Positions 43,827 through 51,806 of a stretch of 64,000 nt of DNA are shown here, one piece after another. Under the pieces are notes generated by a model. That model made no database searches and was not told the DNA's origin. It saw only the letters and a list, made by a program, of their open reading frames with translations. The first letter of the stretch is position 1, and every line of letters starts with the position of its first letter. The stretch is from the NCBI RefSeq assembly GCF_006874425.1, contig NZ_VIJZ01000015.1, forward strand, positions 1-64,000, given 5' to 3'. The stretch comes from Paenibacillus ottowii. Its GTDB lineage: Bacteria > Bacillota > Bacilli > Paenibacillales > Paenibacillaceae. A program made the translations under genes and the position numbers.

Positions 43827-45035
43827 TTATTCATTTTTCAACAGTTCGTTAAAAGATTTTTCGAATAATCCTGGACGTGCAAGCTTCATTTTTACACCTA
43901 TTTTTATATCCATGTTTGCGAACTCTTCAGGCCATGTCTCTTTTATTTTTTTCCAGTCTTTTGGGTGCTTTTGATGAATTTTATTTCCAACACCAATAAG
44001 GTCGATATTCTTTTGTTGTAAGGCTTTCCAGCCTTCCTGAATTTGCAATTTGATTATTTCCGCTGCTTGCATCTGCAATTGATGTATACTTTGCATATCT
44101 TTCATTTCTCTTTGCGAAGAGGCTGACAGAAGGTCCCCGGTAGCTTTGACGTCAACGTTGAGGTAATAATGATTTGAATTCTTGATTGGCGTAACCTTAA
44201 CCTTGGCTTTCCGGATGAGGAAAGCGGACGTAACGTTTCCATCCACATAGTTTACAGTGGTGTTTTTAATTTGGTTGTTTAACCATGAAACCCCCATACT
44301 TTCCTTTGCATTTAGGAAGCCAACTCTCTTGTCTTTCTGAAAAAGGCTTAAGCCCGTTAACTTGAGTTTATTTTTGGCGGAGGTTTCCTTGAAAACATCA
44401 ACAGAATCTAGCTTCTCTGGCTCGGAACCCTCAAGAGATATTTCTGGAACACCGGCTGCACCACTGTCGGAGCTAATTTTCGAAATAAATTGATACATGG
44501 ATACTGCGGGATAAATTGATCCTAATTTGCTGTTTTTCTCTATAATTCTTTCTAAAGCTTGACCAGGAATTTTCTCTGGTGGTACAAGCTTTTTCAAAAA
44601 ATCGCGTGCCTCTCCGTTGGCAATGAATACTTTTACAGTTTCTCGTGAATCAAGGTTGCGGAGGTAAATATCAATGATCTCTTCAATGCCTTGCTCTGCT
44701 GCTTTTTTTCCAATAACGAGTATATTATTTTGGGCAAAATACAGTCTGCGTGGGTACTCCAGGCTACTCTTCGTAACAGTCTCTCTCAATGTTTTTCCCT
44801 GTGTAGAAAAGGTATGTACAGCGCTTTGAGATGCCCCAGTGGAAGAGCCACCTGAGCCTGTCGTCATGGCTGATGGAATTATGATTTGATAAGTATTGAT
44901 CCAATCACCTTTGTGTCCATCAATTCCAGTTGCTGTTGTGATGCCTAATTCATTCAGTTCGGTACGATCTACACATCCTGTAAGTAATAACACTACAATA
45001 TACAAAACATAACTAACTTTAATTTGGCGTACCAT
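43827..45035 (-). CDS. gerAC: Spore germination lipoprotein, GerAC subunit
   Basis: A 402-residue lipoprotein with signal and lipobox LLTGC. The family opening CVDRTELNELGITTATGID follows directly. The three-domain GerAC body contains YPRRLYFAQNNILVIGKKAAEQG. It is anchored outside the spore inner membrane. It begins 9 bases after gerAA and is followed by gerAB. Confidence 0.94.
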   Translation of the reverse strand: MVRQIKVSYVLYIVVLLLTGCVDRTELNELGITTATGIDGHKGDWINTYQIIIPSAMTTGSGGSSTGASQSAVHTFSTQGKTLRETVTKSSLEYPRRLYFAQNNILVIGKKAAEQGIEEIIDIYLRNLDSRETVKVFIANGEARDFLKKLVPPEKIPGQALERIIEKNSKLGSIYPAVSMYQFISKISSDSGAAGVPEISLEGSEPEKLDSVDVFKETSAKNKLKLTGLSLFQKDKRVGFLNAKESMGVSWLNNQIKNTTVNYVDGNVTSAFLIRKAKVKVTPIKNSNHYYLNVDVKATGDLLSASSQREMKDMQSIHQLQMQAAEIIKLQIQEGWKALQQKNIDLIGVGNKIHQKHPKDWKKIKETWPEEFANMDIKIGVKMKLARPGLFEKSFNELLKNE

Positions 45036-45044
45036 TGATCTCTC

Positions 45045-46670
45045 CTATTTTTGAGTATCAGACTTATGATCACCTTCAGTATCATCCGAACTAGCAGGGT
45101 ATTGGTGAGCTGCCTGTCTTGTCTCATTATGGCCTGATTTTTCGCTAGGTCTGGTTTTCATAGCCCACCAGGGGGCTCTGATGATAAGGTCCTTCATATT
45201 CGATTTAAAGGTGGGGCTGTAGGGCACAAAATAATCAACTCCGAATGATTTGAGAGACACAAGATGAACAAGAAGGGGGATGATTCCGATCAGAATACCG
45301 AATAAGCCCAGAGCCCCCGCCAGTAACATAAGTGCAAAACGCAACAACCTGACTGCTGAAGCCATACCAAAATACGGGATGACAAAGTTCGATATAGCAG
45401 TGAAGGCAACAACGATCACCATTGCACCTGAGACCAGTCCAGCTTGCACCGCCGCCTGTCCGATAACCAGAGCTCCTACAATGGAAACGGCTGATCCGAT
45501 GACCCGCGGCATTCGCACACCTGCTTCACGTATCACTTCAAACATCAGTTCCATCATTAAAGCTTCCAATAATGCAGGAAAAGGAGTTCCTTCCCGTTGA
45601 GCCATCAGCGTAATTAACAGCGTGGTAGGGATCATTTCCTGTTGGAAATTCGTTAAGGCTATAAATAGAGAAGGAAGCAACAATGAGACTAGAAAAGATA
45701 CCACACGAAGAGCCCTTAAGAAAGTTGAAATGTCATATCTCTGGTAGTAGTCTTCGGCCGTCTGAAAAAAATTAAAGAAGGTTACAGGTGCAATCAGAGC
45801 GAATGGCGTCCCATCAATCAGAACAGCTACTTGTCCGTCTAAAAGGCTTCCTGCGACTGTATCCGGACGCTCTGAGTTTAGCATGGTGGGAAAGAGACTA
45901 AGGGGTTCATCCTGTATGAATTCTTCGATGTAGCCACTTTCAAGTATGCTGTCTGTATCAATGGATTGAAGCCGTTTTGTCATTTCCTGTATGACTTCTG
46001 GATTAGCGACATTTTCTATGTAAGCTAACATGACTTTGGTTTGTGTATAACGCCCAATAACGTGACTTTCAAATTTAAGGTCAGGTGTCCGCAGTTTTCT
46101 TCTGATCAGTGTGATATTGGTTGAGATATCCTCCGTAAATCCTTCTTTAGGACCCCGTACTACGGTCTGAGAACTGGGTTCCTGAATAGCCCGTCTTACT
46201 CCGCCTGCGATCGAAACTGCCAAAGCATAGTTGTTGCCGTTGATGACAATGACAGCATTCCCGGAGAGGATGGCTTGATATACTTCATTTTGTGAATGTA
46301 TGATTTGAATATTTCCTGCTGGAATTGTCTTCTTTAATAGAGAGACCGAGACCGTGCTATTTTCACCAAGATTAGATGAAGATTCAGAGAATTTTTCTGC
46401 AATTAAACCTTCCATTAAATCGGAAAGTAAGTTCTGATCAATTAATCCTTCGATATAACATAATGCGATATGACCGACTTGAGCAGGATTTTCAGAAAAA
46501 TCACGAATAACGAAATCAGGACCTTGTCCAAGTTTCAATTGGAGTAAAGACAGAGTATGGGATAGTGATGGACTGATAGGGTCAGCTGAGTTTTGCTGCT
46601 TGGATTTCTTAGTATCCTGTTTATGCCTGTTTCCAGGTTTCAGAACGTCCCTAATCCAATCTGACAACAC
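45045..46670 (-). CDS. gerAA: Spore germination protein, GerAA subunit
   Basis: A 541-residue protein. An N-terminal soluble domain (about 40-290, with LCYIEGLIDQNLL and RGPKEGFTEDISTNITLIRRKL, a family hallmark) is followed by five or so TM helices (IALTNFQQEMIPTTLL, GTPFPALLEALMMEL). The short hydrophilic tail is Lys/Asp rich. It forms the oligomeric core of the germinant receptor. GTG is the start with AGGGG at 10 bases. It is the first gene of the operon; a probable sigma-G promoter lies about 33 bases upstream. Confidence 0.94.
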   Translation of the reverse strand: MLSDWIRDVLKPGNRHKQDTKKSKQQNSADPISPSLSHTLSLLQLKLGQGPDFVIRDFSENPAQVGHIALCYIEGLIDQNLLSDLMEGLIAEKFSESSSNLGENSTVSVSLLKKTIPAGNIQIIHSQNEVYQAILSGNAVIVINGNNYALAVSIAGGVRRAIQEPSSQTVVRGPKEGFTEDISTNITLIRRKLRTPDLKFESHVIGRYTQTKVMLAYIENVANPEVIQEMTKRLQSIDTDSILESGYIEEFIQDEPLSLFPTMLNSERPDTVAGSLLDGQVAVLIDGTPFALIAPVTFFNFFQTAEDYYQRYDISTFLRALRVVSFLVSLLLPSLFIALTNFQQEMIPTTLLITLMAQREGTPFPALLEALMMELMFEVIREAGVRMPRVIGSAVSIVGALVIGQAAVQAGLVSGAMVIVVAFTAISNFVIPYFGMASAVRLLRFALMLLAGALGLFGILIGIIPLLVHLVSLKSFGVDYFVPYSPTFKSNMKDLIIRAPWWAMKTRPSEKSGHNETRQAAHQYPASSDDTEGDHKSDTQK

Positions 46671-46702
46671 TAGTTCACTTCCCCTTATTTACTGATAAAG
46701 CA

Positions 46703-46731
46703 TATTTTGTCCTCGCATACCCAAAATATAC
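46703..46731 (-). promoter_or_regulatory. Candidate sigma-G promoter of the ger operon
   Basis: On the minus strand GTATA, 17 bases and CAAAATA resemble the forespore sigma-G consensus (GHATR, CATWMTA). Position upstream of gerAA and the forespore expression of ger operons agree. Confidence 0.45.
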
Positions 46732-46824
46732 CCCTTGTGGTAGTCGGTTCCCTAAAAACAAGGACTGGTGAAAACACTGAATGATTTGATGCAAATGGAG
46801 GGGAGAGAAAGTGACTTTAGATCG

Positions 46825-46846
46825 AATCTTAATGCAATCTTAATGC
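46825..46846 (+). promoter_or_regulatory. Tandem 11-bp repeat, candidate KdpE box upstream of kdpD
   Basis: AATCTTAATGC occurs twice head to tail with exact 11-bp period, the arrangement bound by OmpR/PhoB-type regulators. A possible TATACT -10 box is at 46887-46892. A related pair lies at 50401-50422. Confidence 0.6.
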
Positions 46847-46930
46847 TGTAGACAAATTCATAATACGGTACTGATTTTGCTCATGATATACTAAGGAGTG
46901 GAGAGAATATAAATAGAGGGTGGGCACAGG

Positions 46931-49627
46931 ATGGCAGCACAGCAGAACGATGCCGGGTCCATACGTGATCGAAATACTGACATGCCTGTAAGGAAAAGAA
47001 GAGGAAGACTGAAAATTTTTATAGGATATGCGCCAGGTGTTGGGAAGACCTGTGCGATGCTTAGCGCCGCCCACGAAGAGCAAAAAGAGGGTATGGATAT
47101 CGTGATTGGATATATGGAACATGATGATCGGCCGTACACAGCGGCGCTGTTGGAAGGACTTGAACTTCTTCCTTACATCGAAATTTCAGGTGAAGAATCC
47201 TCTACTAAGGAATTTGATGTTGACCAAGCACTCCAGAGAAGACCTGACCTTATTTTATTAGACGATTTGGCCCATGCCAACGCGGCAGGATGCCGCCATA
47301 GAAAAAGATATCAGGATGTGGAGGAGCTTCTTCGCGCAGGAATTCATGTATATACGACGATAGATATCCAGCAGATCGAAAGCCTAACGGACATTGTATA
47401 CTCCATTACTGGCATTTCCGTTAACGAACGCATACCGGACAGTGTATTTGACCGTGCTGATCAGGTGGAATTAGTCGATATTGAACCGGATGATTTAATA
47501 GAACGTTTGTATAGGGGAAAGATTTATCGTGAGAGTGAGAATATACAAGCTCATATATTTACCAAGGAAAAGCTGACGGCTCTTCGTGAAATTGCTTTGC
47601 GTAATACAGCAAGCCAGTTAAATCGAATTGCGGTGCAAATCAGTGATCAGGCAAAAACCAATGAATTTGATTCAAAAGAACATATTCTGGTCTTTTTGTC
47701 TGCGGCTGCTTCCAATAAGAAAGTGATTCGAACAGCAGCGAGAATGGCGGCAGCTTTTCATGGTCATTTCACCACGCTGTTTGTGGAAACGCAGGAAGCG
47801 AGAGAATTGACGCCAAAAAATAAAACGAAGTTAAGGGAAAACCTTAGACTAGCCGAGCAAATGGGTGCACATATTGCCACGATGTATGGAGACGATATTC
47901 CAGGGCAGATTGCCGAATACGTGAAAACAAGCCATGTATCAAAAATTGTCCTAGGACGCTCTCCCTACAAGAAGAGAAGACTTGTAAAAACCAATGTTAT
48001 GGACAAACTAACGGCCTTGCTCCCTAACACTGAGATCTATATTATTCCCTTTACTGATCCTTCCCTCTATAAAAAAATGAATTATTACGCAAAATATCCC
48101 AATCTATCGCTAGCTGATACTATCAAGACGATTGCTATCTTGGCTATATGCACAATCATTGGCTTGTGGTTTAAATATTTGGAATTCCGAGAAGCCAACA
48201 TTATCACCGTGTACATACTTGGGGTTTTGTTAAATGCAATGGTGACCAAGGGCAGAATGTATAGTGCCATTTCTTCTATTATGAGTGTACTCGTGTTTAA
48301 TTATTTCTTTACCGAGCCTTATTATTCTTTACAGGCTTATGATTCAGGCTATCCCGTCACCTTTCTGGTCATGCTGACTGCTTCTTTTATGACAAGTACA
48401 TTGACCATGCGAATAAGAGAGCAAGCACGGCAATCCGCACATAAAGCTTATCGTACCGAGGTGCTTCTGGAAACAAGCCGGAAATTGCAACAGGCTAAAG
48501 ATTCCTCGGATATTATTAATGAAATGGCGTATCAAATGGTGAAGTTATTGGATAGAACGGTTATTTTTTATTCTGTTCACCAGGGAGAACTGTTGGCGCC
48601 GCAGGTTTTTTCAAAGAAAGAATCTGCATTTGATCCAGAGGTCTACATAGGAGACAACGAACGTGCGGTTGCAGAGTGGGTGTATAAGAACAACAAGCGT
48701 GCAGGAGCTACGACCGATACTTTTTTTGGCGCTAAGTGCCTATATCATGCGGTGCGTGGAGGAGATCAGGTTCTTGCGGTGGCAGCAATTGTAATGGACC
48801 AGGAAGAACCTTTAGAAGTTTTTGAAAATAGCCTAATGCTTGCCATGCTGGGAGAATGCGCGCTGGCGTTGGAAAAAGAAAAACTGAATGAAAAGCAACA
48901 AGAGATCTCTATGCAAATCCAGCAGGAGCAACTGCGTGCCAGTCTGCTTCGATCCATTTCTCATGATTTGCGCACTCCGCTTACCAGCATCTCGGGCAAT
49001 GCGGGGATTCTTCTTGGGAACTCTGAGGTACTAAACAATGAACAAAAAAAAGATCTGTATTCGGATATATATGACGATTCCATGTGGCTAATCAATTTAG
49101 TAGAAAATTTACTCTCCATGAGTCGAATCGAAAATGGTAATCTAAATCTGAATTTTCAGGCAGAATTAATGGAGGAAATCATTTCGGAGGCTCTACTTCA
49201 TGTGAATCGTAACAGCGTGAAGCATGTCATTCAAACGAATTTGGATGATGAGTTGATGATGGCTCGAATGGACTCCCGGCTTATTATTCAGGTTTTAATC
49301 AATATGGTTGATAATGCAATCAAGTATACCCAAGATGGCTCCCATATCATGATTTCTGCAAGACGTGAGAGACATAGGGTCGTTGTAGAAATCTCCGATG
49401 ATGGGCCTGGTATTCCTTCAGAAGAAGTGAAGGACAAGCTGTTTGATATGTTTTATACGGCGGATAACATTCATGGGGACGGACGTCGTGGGTTAGGATT
49501 GGGACTTTCTCTGTGCAAATCAATTGTGAATGCCCATGGCGGTACCATTGGTGTTCATAACAATGTCCCCAAAGGGGCAGTTTTTTATTTTACCCTGCAA
49601 GCTGAGGAAGTGAATATTCATGAATAA
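46931..49627 (+). CDS. kdpD: Potassium-responsive sensor histidine kinase KdpD
   Basis: An 898-residue kinase with full KdpD layout. The N-terminal KdpD domain has Walker-type GYAPGVGKTCAML (near residue 35) and LDDLAHANAAG. A Usp-like domain (about 245-370), four TM helices (about 395-500), a GAF-like region and the transmitter follow. The transmitter shows the H-box SISHDLRTPLTS, NMVDNAIKYT, DDGPGIP and GLGLGLSLCK. It senses potassium/turgor and, in Firmicutes, often c-di-AMP through the Usp domain. No kdpFABC genes are in the window, so the target pump is elsewhere or absent. It overlaps kdpE by 8 bases. Confidence 0.95.
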   Translation: MAAQQNDAGSIRDRNTDMPVRKRRGRLKIFIGYAPGVGKTCAMLSAAHEEQKEGMDIVIGYMEHDDRPYTAALLEGLELLPYIEISGEESSTKEFDVDQALQRRPDLILLDDLAHANAAGCRHRKRYQDVEELLRAGIHVYTTIDIQQIESLTDIVYSITGISVNERIPDSVFDRADQVELVDIEPDDLIERLYRGKIYRESENIQAHIFTKEKLTALREIALRNTASQLNRIAVQISDQAKTNEFDSKEHILVFLSAAASNKKVIRTAARMAAAFHGHFTTLFVETQEARELTPKNKTKLRENLRLAEQMGAHIATMYGDDIPGQIAEYVKTSHVSKIVLGRSPYKKRRLVKTNVMDKLTALLPNTEIYIIPFTDPSLYKKMNYYAKYPNLSLADTIKTIAILAICTIIGLWFKYLEFREANIITVYILGVLLNAMVTKGRMYSAISSIMSVLVFNYFFTEPYYSLQAYDSGYPVTFLVMLTASFMTSTLTMRIREQARQSAHKAYRTEVLLETSRKLQQAKDSSDIINEMAYQMVKLLDRTVIFYSVHQGELLAPQVFSKKESAFDPEVYIGDNERAVAEWVYKNNKRAGATTDTFFGAKCLYHAVRGGDQVLAVAAIVMDQEEPLEVFENSLMLAMLGECALALEKEKLNEKQQEISMQIQQEQLRASLLRSISHDLRTPLTSISGNAGILLGNSEVLNNEQKKDLYSDIYDDSMWLINLVENLLSMSRIENGNLNLNFQAELMEEIISEALLHVNRNSVKHVIQTNLDDELMMARMDSRLIIQVLINMVDNAIKYTQDGSHIMISARRERHRVVVEISDDGPGIPSEEVKDKLFDMFYTADNIHGDGRRGLGLGLSLCKSIVNAHGGTIGVHNNVPKGAVFYFTLQAEEVNIHE

Positions 49628-50327
49628 ACCCTTTATTCTTGTTGTGGAAGATGATAAACCCATTCGTAAGCTGATCACGACAACGCTGGAGACACAGGGC
49701 TATAAATACCATACGACTGAAACAGGCGAAGCATCAATTTTGGAAGCAGTATCCAGGCGGCCGGATCTCATGATTCTGGATTTAGGGTTGCCGGATATGG
49801 ACGGTGTAGATATCATAAAAAAACTTCGTGAATGGTCGAATATGCCTATTATCGTGGTCAGCGCACGCAGCGAAGATCGGGATAAAATAGATGCTCTGGA
49901 TGCCGGAGCAGATGATTATCTAACAAAGCCCTTCAGTGTAGAAGAATTGCTGGCCAGACTTCGAGTCAGTTTACGAAGAATTCGATTTAACAGCGATAAG
50001 ATCCTGAAGGATGCTTCCAGCTTTACCAATGGAAATTTGAAAATTGATTATGCAGCAGGATGTGTATGGATCGGTGAAAAAGAAGTTCATCTGACCCCAA
50101 GCGAATATAAACTGCTTTGCCTGCTAGCAAAGCATGTAGGCAAAGTATTGACCCATAATTTTATTCTGCATGAAATCTGGGGCAGCCATGCATATGATAT
50201 TCCTGCCCTGCGTGTGTTTATGGCAACGCTCAGAAAAAAAATAGAAAAAACATCATTACAGTCAAAGTTTATTCAAACTCATATCGGAGTTGGTTACCGC
50301 ATGCTTCAGGTTGGAGAAGATACTTAG
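49620..50327 (+). CDS. kdpE: Response regulator KdpE
   Basis: A 235-residue OmpR/PhoB-type regulator. The receiver (residues 1-~120) has acid residues in VVEDDKP, the phosphoacceptor Asp in LMILDLGLPDMDG and the Lys in YLTKPFS. The C-terminal winged helix has LTPSEYKLLCLLAKHVGKVLTH and RVFMATLRKKIE. Translation is coupled to kdpD by overlap. It probably binds the AATCTT-type tandem repeats before kdpD and before the small gene at 50508. Confidence 0.95.
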   Translation: MNKPFILVVEDDKPIRKLITTTLETQGYKYHTTETGEASILEAVSRRPDLMILDLGLPDMDGVDIIKKLREWSNMPIIVVSARSEDRDKIDALDAGADDYLTKPFSVEELLARLRVSLRRIRFNSDKILKDASSFTNGNLKIDYAAGCVWIGEKEVHLTPSEYKLLCLLAKHVGKVLTHNFILHEIWGSHAYDIPALRVFMATLRKKIEKTSLQSKFIQTHIGVGYRMLQVGEDT

Positions 50328-50352
50328 GCAATAATGCCAAAATGTAATTAGA

Positions 50353-50380
50353 GGCCGTGCCCTGATGGGCAGGGTCTTTT
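50353..50380 (+). terminator. Terminator after kdpDE
   Basis: TGCCC and GGGCA form a short GC stem over TGAT, extended by flanking pairs, followed by CTTTTTATTTTTT. Confidence 0.75.
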
Positions 50381-50400
50381 TATTTTTTATCAGCCATCTA

Positions 50401-50422
50401 AATCTTAAGGGAATCTTTATAT
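50401..50422 (+). promoter_or_regulatory. Second tandem repeat, candidate KdpE box
   Basis: AATCTTAAGGG is followed directly by AATCTTTATAT, so AATCTT recurs at 11 bp as in the kdpD upstream box. It lies about 86-107 bases before the small gene at 50508, almost the same distance as the box before kdpD. Confidence 0.5.
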
Positions 50423-50507
50423 CTATATGAAAACCCTAATCCTAAACTAATGGTGAAAATGTTACGCTTAACCCGGAAGTTAGGAGGAATTAGGAGGTTT
50501 GGCGGGA

Positions 50508-50840
50508 ATGAATGAAACTTTAACAATGACAGGTCTGATCTTAACTGTGCTGGTGGTGTTGTATTCTGTTAAAAAAATATATGATTTTATCGATATGCGG
50601 AAAATGGTACAGAGAGATATCTATGAGAACTATGAAATCTATAGAGCAGCTCAGAAGTTTGCTTTTGGTACACCCGTGGATGAGATCACAGAAATTCTGA
50701 CAAACAGCTATGAGTTAGACGATAACCAAATTAAAGAAACAATGCTTTTGGCTCTTCCGCATCGAACCGATCCCGATGGTGGTTATCTCGCCTTTATCAA
50801 GGCTATAAATCGGGTGCTGGGACAAGAGATTTACTACTAA
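50508..50840 (+). CDS. Small membrane-anchored protein of unknown function (kdp-linked)
   Basis: A 110-residue protein with one N-terminal TM helix (TMTGLILTVLVVLYSVKKIYDFI) and a soluble, helical domain rich in Glu and Tyr (MRKMVQRDIYENYEIYRAAQKF). I do not recognise the family. GGAGG lies 10 bases before the ATG at 50508, preferred over the in-frame TTG at 50499. It follows kdpE after a terminator and has its own promoter region with the same tandem repeat as kdpD. It may be a KdpE-controlled accessory of potassium or turgor response. Confidence 0.75.
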   Translation: MNETLTMTGLILTVLVVLYSVKKIYDFIDMRKMVQRDIYENYEIYRAAQKFAFGTPVDEITEILTNSYELDDNQIKETMLLALPHRTDPDGGYLAFIKAINRVLGQEIYY

Positions 50841-50865
50841 ACCTGACTTAGTTAAATCACTCCTG

Positions 50866-51408
50866 ATGGCTGTACAGCCCAGCACGCCGTGCATGGATCT
50901 TCCGCAAATCGACGCTGATCTTTTAAGACGTTGGGGGCAACCGCCAAGTGGTCCTTCCTTCGATGAATTGAGTAAGGAGTCTAAGGTCAAAGCGGAGCGG
51001 ATGCGCGAGATTGTCGATCAATTCATAGCGGCGGATAAGATCGTCATTGTCAATCCGGTATGGAATTTATCTTTTCCGTCGGTGCTGAAAGCGTACATTG
51101 ACGCAGTTACAGTTACAGGAAAAACCATTAAGCGATCCGATAATGGGCTACGGGGTTTGTCTGGTTTGACGGGGACCCAGCAAGGTAAAAGAGTGATGCA
51201 CATTCAGGCTTCCGGAACCGTTCTCTCCCACGGGAAGTTTAAAGATGTAGAGTACAGCCACAGTTATGTAAAAGCTATCATGAATTTGCTGGGTATTGAT
51301 GATGTACAGGCTATTTTTGTTGAAGGTATCAGTGAACAGCCGGACCAAGCACAGAGCATAAAGGAGCAAGCCATTCGTCAAGCCATATTGGCAGCACAAG
51401 AATTTTAA
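50866..51408 (+). pseudogene. 5'-truncated FMN-dependent NADH-azoreductase
   Basis: 180 codons match AzoR-family flavoproteins from about residue 46 onward (MDLPQIDADLLRRWG, FIAADKIVIVNPVWNLSFPSVLKAYIDAV). The first beta-alpha unit, with the FMN-phosphate-binding serine loop, is missing. No ribosome site precedes the first ATG, and the small gene's stop lies only 25 bases before. The product would not bind FMN normally. It is a remnant after deletion of the gene start. Confidence 0.75.
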
Positions 51409-51419
51409 TATAATTTACG

Positions 51420-51461
51420 GAGCACATCACTAGGTTTCATCCCTTGTGATGTGCTCTTTTT
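51420..51461 (+). terminator. Rho-independent terminator
   Basis: GAGCACATCAC pairs perfectly with GTGATGTGCTC over a 15-base loop, then five T. This intact terminator is a leftover of the azoreductase unit. Confidence 0.9.
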
Positions 51462-51661
51462 AATTTAGAATGATATTGTCATATTTGATAGATCATGTTA
51501 TGATTATGCCAAATAAAGCCAATATTATGAATAATAATACATATTTATGCTTATTATTTTACATTTCTATACTTTATTCGATTAATACTGAAGTTTACTG
51601 CATAGATACGACGATACGTATATAGTGTTTCCTCTCGTAAAGTGCATCTAAAAGAATAAAA

Positions 51662-51676
51662 TTGTAAGCGATTACA
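51662..51676 (+). promoter_or_regulatory. cre box upstream of xynD
   Basis: TTGTAAGCGATTACA meets all fixed positions of WTGNAANCGNWNNCW and is palindromic (TTGTAA, GCG-AT, TTACAA). It lies about 130-145 bases before xynD and would repress it when preferred sugars are present. The rest of 51462-51806 is AT-rich and shows no gene. Confidence 0.75.
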
Positions 51677-51806
51677 ACCTGATTCTACCTCTTATCAATT
51701 TTTACGGCAGTTTTCCTTACGGGTAGAAGTCTGAGCATATTCATAGGTCTGATAAATTTACGGATAGCTCGGCTTTAGACCATATAAAAAAACGGAGGTT
51801 ATGTCT

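Noticed and set aside
45280..45600. Plus-strand frame within gerAA
   Set aside because: Low-complexity antisense shadow of the TM region of a clear GerAA gene.
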